NCBI RefSeq assembly: GCF_030285625.1
Contig: NZ_CP127294.1
Span: 2,180,001 to 2,244,000, forward strand
Length of the DNA stretch: 64,000 nucleotides
Reading direction: 5' to 3'
From: Amycolatopsis sp. 2-15
GTDB taxonomy: Bacteria > Actinomycetota > Actinomycetes > Mycobacteriales > Pseudonocardiaceae
Numbering within the stretch: the stretch's first letter is position 1; the number at the start of each line of letters is the position of its first letter. The position numbers and the translations under genes were made by a program. Below are positions 57,106 to 64,000 of the stretch, in pieces. Below the pieces are notes generated by a model, which was given only the letters and a program-made list of their open reading frames with translations, was not told where the DNA came from and did not search any database.

Positions 57106-58074
57106 TTAGCCGACGGTCTTGGCGGGTTTGCGTGGGGTTGCCTTACGGGTATCGGACGCTCCGCTTCCGCGCGGGACCAGCGTCAACAGGCTCGCCTCCG
57201 GCGGGCACGCGAACCGCGCGGGCGCGTACGGCGACGTCCCCAGTCCGGCCGAGACGTGCAGCCACATGTGCGCACCCCAGCGGGAGGCGCCCCGGGCGCG
57301 GGTGCGGTCGAGCTCGCAGTTGGTCACGAGGGCGCCGTAGCCGGGCACGCGCAGCTGGCCACCGTGAGTGTGGCCGGCGAGGACGAGGTCGTAACCGTCC
57401 GTGGCGAACGGGTCTAGCACGCGCGGCTCGGGCGAGTGCGTGACGCCGAGGCGCACGACGGCGCCCGCGTCGGCCGGGCCGGCGATCTCGGCGTAACGGT
57501 CGCGGTGCAAGTGCGGGTCGTCGAGGCCGGCGGCGAACACGGCCTGGCCCGCGACGTCAACCGTGTGGCGCGAGTGGGTGAGGTCGGTCCAGCCGTGCTC
57601 GAGGAAGGCCGCGCGCAGGTCGCGCCACGGGAGCTTGGTGCCGTGGATGCGCTTCTTCTTGCCCTTCGGCATGAGGTAGCGGGCGGGGTTCTTCGGCTTG
57701 GGGGCGTAGTAGTCGTTGCTGCCGAAGACGAACACGCCGGGCCGGTCGAGCAGCGGGCCGAGCGCGCGCAGCACCGACGGCACCGCCGTGCGGTGCGAGA
57801 GGTTGTCGCCGGTGTTCACGACGAGGTCGGGTTCGAGCCGGTCCAGCGCGGCCACCCAGCGTTGCTTCGCGCGGTGCCCGGGGAGCATGTGCAGGTCGGA
57901 GACGTGCAGGATCGTGAACGGCTTCGAGCCGGGCGCCAGCACGGGCAGCTCGGCCGTGCGGAGGGTGAACCGCCGCCGTTCGACGCCCACGGCGTAACCG
58001 AGTGTCGCGGTCCCGAGCGCGAGGGTCCCTACGGCGAGCTTCTTGGCAGTGCTGGTGTTACTGAGCGTGCTCAC
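57106..58074 (-). CDS. Metallophosphoesterase, membrane-anchored
   Basis: 322 residues. A basic start and one hydrophobic segment (about 10-30) could anchor it. The calcineurin-like site is present in order: HVSDLHM, NTGDNL, GSNDYY (in place of the common GNHD), VTHSPEP and LAGHTHGGQLRVPGYG. It would hydrolyse phosphoesters such as phospholipid head-group or nucleotide substrates. GTG 58074 is six bases from a -10 box. Basic Ala/Lys/Pro-rich C-terminus. Confidence 0.9.
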   Translation of the reverse strand: MSTLSNTSTAKKLAVGTLALGTATLGYAVGVERRRFTLRTAELPVLAPGSKPFTILHVSDLHMLPGHRAKQRWVAALDRLEPDLVVNTGDNLSHRTAVPSVLRALGPLLDRPGVFVFGSNDYYAPKPKNPARYLMPKGKKKRIHGTKLPWRDLRAAFLEHGWTDLTHSRHTVDVAGQAVFAAGLDDPHLHRDRYAEIAGPADAGAVVRLGVTHSPEPRVLDPFATDGYDLVLAGHTHGGQLRVPGYGALVTNCELDRTRARGASRWGAHMWLHVSAGLGTSPYAPARFACPPEASLLTLVPRGSGASDTRKATPRKPAKTVG

Positions 58075-58080
58075 AAAGCG

Positions 58081-58086
58081 AGGATA
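58081..58086 (-). promoter_or_regulatory. -10 box of the phosphoesterase gene
   Basis: TATCCT on the minus strand with six bases to the GTG; leaderless start predicted. Confidence 0.5.
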
Positions 58087-58256
58087 CGTGGTCGGCGTGT
58101 TCCTGGGCTTGCGGGCAGCGACGATCACTGACCGTGCTTTTGGTATCCGATTGCGTGCTCAACAGTTGGGTGATACCAGCCGGTTCGGGGGAACGGGCTG
58201 GTTAGCATCTGCGTCGGCCCGCGTACGGGTGACAAGCCGGGGGCTTGGGGAGAACG

Positions 58257-60401
58257 ATGGAACAGTTCGGGCCGTACCGGATCGAGGCGTTGCTGGGCCG
58301 CGGCGGGATGGGCGAGGTGCACCGCGCCTACGACACCGCGCACGACCGCGTTGTCGCTCTGAAGCGGCTTTCCGACGCGTACGTGGCCGACGAGGCGTTT
58401 CGCGCCCGCTTCCGCCGCGAGTCGCAGGTGGTGGCGCGGCTGCGCGAGCCGCACGTCATCCCGATCCACGCGTACGGCGAGATCGACGGCCGGCTCTACC
58501 TCGACATGCGCCTGGTCGAAGGACAGGACCTCAAGGACCTGATCGCTCCCGGGCCGCTGACGGCCTCGCGTGCGGCCGGCCTGGTCACACAGGTCGCGAG
58601 CGCGTTGGACGCCGCCCACGCCGACGGCCTCGTCCACCGCGACGTGAAGCCGTCGAACATCCTCGTCACCGACGGTGATTTCGTGTATTTGGTCGACTTC
58701 GGCATCGCCCGCTCGATGTCGGGCGCCGTGACGTCGATCACGGTCACGGGAAACGTCATCGGCACGCTGGACTACATGGCGCCGGAACGGTTTGGCGACA
58801 AGGCGCTCGACGGGTCCGTCGACGTGTACGCGCTGGCTTGCGTGTTCTACGAGTGCCTGACGGGACATCGGCCGTTTCCCGTTGACGGCGCGGTGGCACA
58901 GATGGGCGCGCACCTGACCGCTCCGCCGCCGGTTTTGTCCAGAGCGCGACGGGACCTGCCACGCGCTCTCGATGACGTGGTGTCACGAGGGATGGCGAAG
59001 GACCCAGCCGACCGCTACCCGACGGCGGGCGCCTTCGCGGCGGCGGTGACCGCGGCGCTGGCGGGCGCGTCGGGGCCGACGGCGTTGAGCGCGGGGCCGA
59101 GTGCGCCGGTCTGGCAGCGGGGGGAGCTTGGCGGCTCGGCGGGGTCCGCTGGGGTACCGGGCTCTGGACAGGCGGGCGCGGGGCCGGGGCCCGGCTTCGC
59201 CGCTGGCCCGGCCGAGCTGGGCGCTGGGGCGGCTGGGGTGCCGTCGGCGGGCGCTGGGTCAGGCTCCGCGGCGATGGGCTCCGGATCAGCTGGGGCGCCG
59301 GGTGTGCCTGGACCGGGTTCCGGCTCGGCCGCTGGGCCGGGCGCTCCTGATTCGGGGGCAGCTGCTGCGGCTGGGTTGGGTGCTGGAGCGCCGAGCACTC
59401 CGCCGCCGGGTGCGGTCCTTCCCAGCACGCTGGCCGGGCCGCCGAGCACTCCGCCGCCTGGGTTTTCGACTGGGCCGGGCACTCCGCCCGGCACGTGGGC
59501 CGGGCCGCCGTCGGGGGTGTTCACCGGTGGGCCCGCCTACCCGAACGGTCCCGCGACGTCCGGGGGCGTTCCGGCGACGTCGTTGAACACGCCGATCCCG
59601 TTGGCTGCCGGGGCGCCGTCGTTTCCGGGCGGGCCGCCTCCGCAGACGCGGCCGTCGCCGGTGCCGCCGCGGAAGTCGCGCAAGGGGGCGGTGATCACGG
59701 CCGCGGTGGCGGTCGTGGTGGTGCTCGCGGTCGTCGCGACGGTGCTGATCATCCGCAGCCAGGGCCAAGCCGAGGCGGGCGGCGGCACGTCGACCCCGCC
59801 ACCGACACCGACGTCGAGTGCGTCGGGTCCGCCCAGCACGGACAACGAGACCACCGCCCCGAGTAGCCCGTCCAGTCCTCCGTCGTCGTCGAGCGGCCCG
59901 CCGACGTCAGCGAACGCGCCCAGCGCGAATGTGCCGGTGCCGGCCACCTACCAGGGCGGCGGTTGCACGTCGGCTCAACCTGTGCAGGGCGCCACCGGCG
60001 CGGCGTACTGCACGAAGTCGCTCGCCGGCGATTTCCGGTCCGGAAACGTCATGCTGCACCAGCCGACTCAGGCGCACTTCAACCAGTTCCCCGACGAAGC
60101 CACGATGGCCGCCTTCTTCGAAGGCATGGTCCAGCTCCGCGACCTCACTCGCGACGACGACCACGGCGGCTGCGACCCCGTGAAACACCCCGGAATCTGG
60201 GGCTCCTACAACCGGTCCGGTGCCAACGTTCCCCACGCCGGCGATTTCATCACCTGCTACGACGACACGTTCGTCTACACGGACGCCCGCACCCACACCC
60301 TCGGCGTCCTCGTCTTCGACGGCGTGTCGACGCCCCAGGAGCGCGACCGGATGTACCTCTGGTGGAACGAGGTCATCCTGCAAGACCTGCCGAAGTTCTG
60401 A
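58257..60401 (+). CDS. Receptor-type Ser/Thr protein kinase with novel extracellular domain
   Basis: 714 residues. PknB-type kinase domain at the N-terminus: [10 protein letters not shown] (12-21), catalytic Lys36 in [14 protein letters not shown] (about 127-134), DFGIA and GTLDYMAPE. From about 285 a long linker rich in Gly/Ala/Pro/Ser with collagen-like text follows, then a membrane helix (about 478-500, [22 protein letters not shown]), an exposed Ser/Thr/Pro stalk and a ~145-residue outer domain with four Cys. It has no PASTA repeats. It would sense an outside ligand and phosphorylate inside targets. ATG 58257 follows GGGGAGAACG. Confidence 0.9.
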   Translation: MEQFGPYRIEALLGRGGMGEVHRAYDTAHDRVVALKRLSDAYVADEAFRARFRRESQVVARLREPHVIPIHAYGEIDGRLYLDMRLVEGQDLKDLIAPGPLTASRAAGLVTQVASALDAAHADGLVHRDVKPSNILVTDGDFVYLVDFGIARSMSGAVTSITVTGNVIGTLDYMAPERFGDKALDGSVDVYALACVFYECLTGHRPFPVDGAVAQMGAHLTAPPPVLSRARRDLPRALDDVVSRGMAKDPADRYPTAGAFAAAVTAALAGASGPTALSAGPSAPVWQRGELGGSAGSAGVPGSGQAGAGPGPGFAAGPAELGAGAAGVPSAGAGSGSAAMGSGSAGAPGVPGPGSGSAAGPGAPDSGAAAAAGLGAGAPSTPPPGAVLPSTLAGPPSTPPPGFSTGPGTPPGTWAGPPSGVFTGGPAYPNGPATSGGVPATSLNTPIPLAAGAPSFPGGPPPQTRPSPVPPRKSRKGAVITAAVAVVVVLAVVATVLIIRSQGQAEAGGGTSTPPPTPTSSASGPPSTDNETTAPSSPSSPPSSSSGPPTSANAPSANVPVPATYQGGGCTSAQPVQGATGAAYCTKSLAGDFRSGNVMLHQPTQAHFNQFPDEATMAAFFEGMVQLRDLTRDDDHGGCDPVKHPGIWGSYNRSGANVPHAGDFITCYDDTFVYTDARTHTLGVLVFDGVSTPQERDRMYLWWNEVILQDLPKF

Positions 60402-60461
60402 CGCCGCGCCGGTTCACCCGGTGACCCTTCGTCTGAGTAACCGTGGAGAACAGGGTGGCAG

Positions 60462-60938
60462 TCAGCCGGTGAGCTTGACTTCCCGATCCACCGGCACGCT
60501 GTCACTCGGGTCGGGCAAGCCAGGGGGGCAGGTCAGGTCGGCCATTTCCACTGAGCCGATTCGACCCACCTCGCCGGAGTAGGACACGCAGAGCCGCACC
60601 GCGTACTGCACGTACTGTCCGACGAAACCATCACCCACCAACGCGAGAAACGCAAAGCGGGCGGAGAACCGGCCGGTGACCGGGACGTCCTTCTCAAGCA
60701 GCACAGTGGCACCGCCAGTGTTCCATTTGAGCAGGACATTCGTGACGGCCCGCTCAATCGACTCCGGTGTGCGCGGAGTTGCGCCGCGCAACTCGCCGAG
60801 CGCGCCTGAAGCCTTCTCCCGCACGGCGCTCGTGGCAATCGGTTGTAGCTTGTCAGCCGGACTGCCACAGGCGGTACCGCATACCGCCAGCGCCATCAGG
60901 CCGCACGCGCCGGCCAGCATCCTTCGCAAGCGCATCAC
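60462..60938 (-). CDS. Small putative lipoprotein
   Basis: 158 residues from GTG 60938, which lies six bases after a perfect -10 box. A hydrophobic signal ends near AVCGTACGS with Cys24 the likely lipid site (the lipobox is not ideal). The mature domain includes PESIERAVTNVLLKWNTGG, a membrane-free beta-rich middle (RFAFLALVGDGFVGQYVQYAVRLCVSYSG) and a C-terminal pair of Cys. No family recognised. It is convergent with the receptor kinase, which also has a Cys-bearing outer domain, but no link is proven. Confidence 0.7.
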   Translation of the reverse strand: MMRLRRMLAGACGLMALAVCGTACGSPADKLQPIATSAVREKASGALGELRGATPRTPESIERAVTNVLLKWNTGGATVLLEKDVPVTGRFSARFAFLALVGDGFVGQYVQYAVRLCVSYSGEVGRIGSVEMADLTCPPGLPDPSDSVPVDREVKLTG

Positions 60939-60944
60939 TCCGAA

Positions 60945-60950
60945 ATTGTA
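60945..60950 (-). promoter_or_regulatory. -10 box of the lipoprotein gene
   Basis: TACAAT, a near-consensus -10, ends six bases before GTG 60938: the clearest leaderless promoter in the window. Confidence 0.6.
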
Positions 60951-61083
60951 GTGCCGCGATGTCTGGTCTGGTGACGATCGCGGCGCTCAAGGGGGCTGGC
61001 GCACCGCGGGCATTTCTCCGCCGTGGAAGGCGCAGAGGGCTGTTTCGCAGCCCGGGCAGCTGCACTCTCATCGCGACGTACAA

Positions 61084-61125
61084 GCCGGAAGGGGCCGCAG
61101 TTCGATGTCTGCGGCCCCTTCCGGC
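61084..61125. terminator. Strong 17-bp hairpin
   Basis: GCCGGAAGGGGCCGCAG (61084-61100) pairs perfectly with its complement at 61109-61125 over TTCGATGT. It has only weak T-rich tracts on either side. It lies 17 bases left of the IS insertion and may be the original terminator of the SGNH hydrolase gene, now separated from it by the element. Confidence 0.7.
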
Positions 61126-61143
61126 CGTGGAGCTTGGTTTCTA

Positions 61144-62328
61144 GTGCCGTATCAAGCAACGTTGGGTAGGTAATCGGGGCGGCGGATTTTGGAGTTGATG
61201 GCGAAGTGGCGTTTGGGGTGGCTGTGGCGGTTGCGCCAGCGGAGGTAGCCGGTGATGGCGGCTTCCTGGGCGGCGTGGCTGGGGTAGTCGCTGCCGTCGA
61301 GGGTGAAGTAGCGGACCGCGGTGAACTCGCACTCGATCCAGTTCAGCCAGGACGCGTTGGTGGGTGTGTAGATCAGTTCGATGTCGTTGGCCGCGCACCA
61401 GTCCCGGACCTCGGCCTTGCCGTGTGGTCCGTAGTTGTCGCTGACCAGGTAGAGCTTCCCGGTCGGGAAGCGGCGGCGCAGTTGCTTGCAGAAGTCGAGG
61501 AACTGCGGCCAGCGTTTGCGGTCGCGGAACCGGTAGAACATCTGCCCGGAGGCCAGATCGAGCGCAGCGAACATCTGCCGGACACCCTTGGTGCGGGTGT
61601 AGGTCGCGCGCTGCCGGGCCGGGCGGCTGCGGGGAAACCAGCCGCGGCCGGGGCGGGGTTGCAGGTTCAGCGGCCCGAACTCATCGACACAGATCACTCG
61701 CCCGTCGGCGGGTGGGTGATCGTAGAGGTCGAGGATGCGGTTCTTCTTGGCCACGAAATCGGGATCCTTGCTGGCTTTCCACGTCTTCGTCGCCTGCCAT
61801 GACACGCCTGCCTTGCGCAGGATCTGCCGGACGGTCTCGGTGCTCGCCCTGATCCATGCGTGTTCGGCGAGGTAGGCGACCAGCTTGGTCAGGCTCCAGG
61901 TCGTGAACGGCAATCCCAGCTCGGCGGGCTTGCAGGCGGCGATGCGGCTGATTTGATCACGGGCGGCCGGCCCGAACTTAGCCGGTCGACCGCCCCTCCA
62001 TTTTGGGGACAACGCCGCGAACCCGGACTCGTTGAACGCGTGGATCACCTCCCGCACATAGCCTTCGGTCGCGGCGAACATCGCCGCGATCTCCTTCGCG
62101 GACCGGCCTTGCGACGAGGCCAGCACAATCCCGGATCGTCGCAGCCGCACCCGATCCCGGGCGGACCTCGTGATCTTGACCAGCCGCTGGGCCTCCTCCG
62201 GCTCCAGCGACCGCGCGAACACCTCCGGCTGACGCGCCACCAGCCTCACCTCCACAGCCAGCCTCGCGATCACCGGCCCGGATGTCCACACGACACGATG
62301 ACAACGTCAACGTTTCTTGATGAGGCAC
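61144..62328 (-). mobile_element. IS630 family insertion sequence
   Basis: The 1185-bp element is bounded by TA on both sides (61142-61143 and 62329-62330), the target duplicated by IS630/Tc1-type elements. Its ends are inverted repeats of about 21 bp with three mismatches: left GTGCCGTATCAAG... and right (complement) GTGCCTCATCAAG.... Both continue with AACGTTG. It contains a single intact transposase gene, so it may still be active. Confidence 0.93.
61152..62291 (-). CDS. IS630 family transposase
   Basis: 379 residues, unbroken. The N-terminal HTH part (GRSAKEIAAMFAATEGYVREVIHAFNESGFAAL) and winged second domain bind the ends; the DDE catalytic triad is seen in CVDEFGPL, VSDNYGPHGK and NWIECEFTAVRYF. 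GTG 62291 is the outermost start; a start at the downstream GTG (near 62256) would suit many family members better. It cuts and pastes into TA dinucleotides. Confidence 0.95.
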   Translation of the reverse strand: MWTSGPVIARLAVEVRLVARQPEVFARSLEPEEAQRLVKITRSARDRVRLRRSGIVLASSQGRSAKEIAAMFAATEGYVREVIHAFNESGFAALSPKWRGGRPAKFGPAARDQISRIAACKPAELGLPFTTWSLTKLVAYLAEHAWIRASTETVRQILRKAGVSWQATKTWKASKDPDFVAKKNRILDLYDHPPADGRVICVDEFGPLNLQPRPGRGWFPRSRPARQRATYTRTKGVRQMFAALDLASGQMFYRFRDRKRWPQFLDFCKQLRRRFPTGKLYLVSDNYGPHGKAEVRDWCAANDIELIYTPTNASWLNWIECEFTAVRYFTLDGSDYPSHAAQEAAITGYLRWRNRHSHPKRHFAINSKIRRPDYLPNVA

Positions 62329-62338
62329 TAGCTGTGGA

Positions 62339-64000
62339 TTACGCAGCCGCGAGCGTCGACGAAGCGACACTCGCGTAGACCTGAGCACCCTGGACCGTCG
62401 GATGCAGAGTCTGCTGCGATACAACCCCGATCGTCCCCAACTGGAAGATTGGGCTGTCCCCGCGAGTCAGCGACAACACGATCCGGTGGATTACCTCGGT
62501 GCCTTCTGGTGCTCCGGCGGCGTCGTCACCGCACGCACCTCGGCCCTTGAAAGCCGCTCGCGGATCAGCCCAGACCGCGTTTGTCCCGGCTGACTTCGCG
62601 CTCGCCACGGCCGAGCCGAGTACGTCGTCGAGACGGTTGTTCATCTCGGTGATCCACGGTGCCTCCTCGGTGCCGATGCCCGGAATGCATTCTCCAGACA
62701 GTTCGAACAAGATCGGGTAGCCCATTACCAGGATCCGGGCGTTGGGTGCCTTGAGCTTGACCGCGTCGAGTACGTTTCGCAGCTTTGCGCCGATCCCGTC
62801 GATCACCTTCGGTTCGGCCGACGAGAGTGGTTCGCCGTCGTTCTGGAAGACCTCGTCTTGGCACACCGAAATCGAAGTGATGCACTGCTGGAGCAGCGGC
62901 GTGAACCGGGCGTCGTTTCCACCGATGGAGAAGGTCACCAACGACGTGTTCTGGTCGAGGTAACCCTGGTCAAGCTGCCTGCCCTCTTGGTACTGGCCTG
63001 AATCACCCGGACCGTGAACCGGCAGGAGCATGTCTGTGGTCGCGCCGGAGCAGGCGGACATGTGGTAATCCAGCGAGACGTCAAACGAATCCATGCGTGA
63101 CCCGACTGTGCGGCCAGGGTTGGCAGGAGTCACCATCTGCCGGGCCCACGCGTTTGGCGAGCGGTGGCACGCGTCGCGCAGCTTGGGGTCGTCGCCGTGG
63201 CCGTCACGGCCGTCGTGGTCGCTGGAACGGTAGTAGCTCCAGGCGCCGTTCACCGGGTCAGCGCTGGCTCCTTCACCCGAGGCGTAGGAATCGCCGAGCG
63301 CGACCAGTTGGTCGCCTGGCTTGCCCGGTAGCGGCTGGAAGGCGAGCGCGTCCCAGGGCACGTCCCGGATGTCGTCCTCCCAGGTGTTGTCGACTGGCGA
63401 GTGGATGAAGTTGTCCAGCGACACGCTCGGGGTGCCGTGGAAGTTGAACGCGCCGAGAGACTCCCAGTGTCCAGGCGCCGGGTTGCGCTCGTCGTCGAGA
63501 TAGTTGCCTTCGACAATCGAGCGGGTGGGCGAAGTGGAGTCCGAGCCGTTTACCGTGTAGAACGCCTGCGGCGTACGTGCGCGGTGGTCTGGGATGTACA
63601 CGAGCACACGGGCCCAACCGTTGATCTGGCGGTCGAGGGTCCACGTCCCGGTGATCCGGTGTATCGCATTATCGGGGTTGTTGATGTTCCAAGCGTGTGC
63701 GCTCCACATGTGCCCGCCGAACCCGCCGTCGATCTGATGGAAGTCGATCTTAGACGGGTAATGGCCGGAGTTGTCCGCTGCGAATTTGAAGGTGAGTGAA
63801 CCTTGATTGGTCCAGTTCTTGGCGCAACTGCGGGCTGTTGTGACATCAGTCGGCACATCGTCGATGATCAGTGCGTTGGATGGCAACGTCGAGGCACCGG
63901 AGCAGTCCGGCCGATACAGCATCTGAGAGGCCGGGAGAGCCGGCTCGGGTGTACCGGGCGCGTAGTGCGCGTTCTCGCCACCGCATGCGGTCGGGCAGTT
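62339..64000 (-). CDS. Secreted SGNH/GDSL hydrolase, N-terminus outside window
   Basis: At least 553 residues; the frame stays open through the right edge with coding-like text (ENAHYAPGTPEPALPASQ) upstream of the first internal Met. The N-terminal part visible is rich in Trp/Asn/Asp beta-type sequence (GGFGGHMWSAHAWNINNPDNA). The hydrolase domain starts at VALGDSYASGEGA (Ser nucleophile), with SIGGNDARF (oxyanion Asn) and a C-terminal TLHPTVQGAQVYA (catalytic His). A lipase/esterase secreted from the cell is likely. Its stop is nine bases from the IS630 element. Confidence 0.88.
   Translation of the reverse strand, partial: NCPTACGGENAHYAPGTPEPALPASQMLYRPDCSGASTLPSNALIIDDVPTDVTTARSCAKNWTNQGSLTFKFAADNSGHYPSKIDFHQIDGGFGGHMWSAHAWNINNPDNAIHRITGTWTLDRQINGWARVLVYIPDHRARTPQAFYTVNGSDSTSPTRSIVEGNYLDDERNPAPGHWESLGAFNFHGTPSVSLDNFIHSPVDNTWEDDIRDVPWDALAFQPLPGKPGDQLVALGDSYASGEGASADPVNGAWSYYRSSDHDGRDGHGDDPKLRDACHRSPNAWARQMVTPANPGRTVGSRMDSFDVSLDYHMSACSGATTDMLLPVHGPGDSGQYQEGRQLDQGYLDQNTSLVTFSIGGNDARFTPLLQQCITSISVCQDEVFQNDGEPLSSAEPKVIDGIGAKLRNVLDAVKLKAPNARILVMGYPILFELSGECIPGIGTEEAPWITEMNNRLDDVLGSAVASAKSAGTNAVWADPRAAFKGRGACGDDAAGAPEGTEVIHRIVLSLTRGDSPIFQLGTIGVVSQQTLHPTVQGAQVYASVASSTLAAA

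Noticed and set aside
60935..61159. Small Cys-rich reading on the minus strand right of the lipoprotein gene
   Set aside because: Frames here include CPGCETALC-like text, but there is no good start, the stretch is crossed by the strong hairpin, and it overlaps the lipoprotein promoter.
61144..62328. Composite transposon or prophage around the IS630 element
   Set aside because: Only one element is present, with single TA duplications and no cargo, integrase or phage genes.

Overview
The window is high-GC DNA with dense, codon-biased genes, many GTG/TTG starts and many genes that appear to be leaderless. Gene content and order point to an actinomycete of the Pseudonocardiaceae, most like Amycolatopsis; this is inferred from protein character and synteny, not from a search. 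The housekeeping backbone is small SRP RNA, dnaX, an amidase, ybaB and recR, then leuA, lysC and asd further right. From general knowledge the same order is found around Rv3708c-Rv3721c of Mycobacterium tuberculosis, with accessory genes inserted between the blocks here.

Layout. 1-2.9 kb: tail of a membrane glycosyltransferase, a PLP-dependent dehydratase, and a NIT-HAMP sensor that lacks a kinase. 2.9-9.8 kb: SRP RNA, a spermidine-synthase-like protein, a secreted ALF-repeat protein, dnaX, a lipoprotein amidase, ybaB-recR. 9.8-17.1 kb: a surface-polysaccharide locus (UDP-GlcNAc 2-epimerase, two GT2 enzymes, flippase, large DUF6541-like membrane protein, DUF2304) ending in a small P-loop kinase. 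17.4-23.2 kb: a complete five-gene oligopeptide ABC importer. 23.2-32.3 kb: an ECF42-type sigma factor with its DGPF/YCII partner, transporters with linked regulators, two DedA proteins, an unusual SDR and a WYL regulator.

32.3-38.8 kb: amino-acid biosynthesis. leuA carries a previously untracked leader peptide with three consecutive Leu codons and a hairpin; lysC has an internal start matching the beta subunit and overlaps asd. 38.8-48 kb: M48 protease, RtcB ligase, small lipoprotein, MFS exporter beside a decayed TetR gene, a secreted Pro-rich protein with a long leader, esterase, flavin reductase, Ohr and Dps. 48-56.9 kb: a repeat-rich gap with a frameshifted small gene, a linalool dehydratase/isomerase-like enzyme, glutamate decarboxylase, an old-yellow enzyme, a TIGR03085 protein, an S9 peptidase and a methyltransferase. 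57-64 kb: tRNA-Pro(CGG), a phosphoesterase, a receptor Ser/Thr kinase, a lipoprotein, an intact IS630-type element and a truncated secreted SGNH hydrolase.

The most interesting items are the leu leader/attenuator, the consistent -10-to-start spacing that predicts leaderless transcripts for nine genes, a 47-nt intergenic repeat with a palindromic core, two genes broken by single-base shifts, the kinase-less NIT-HAMP protein, the polysaccharide locus and the LDI-like enzyme. No CRISPR array, prophage or rRNA operon was seen.
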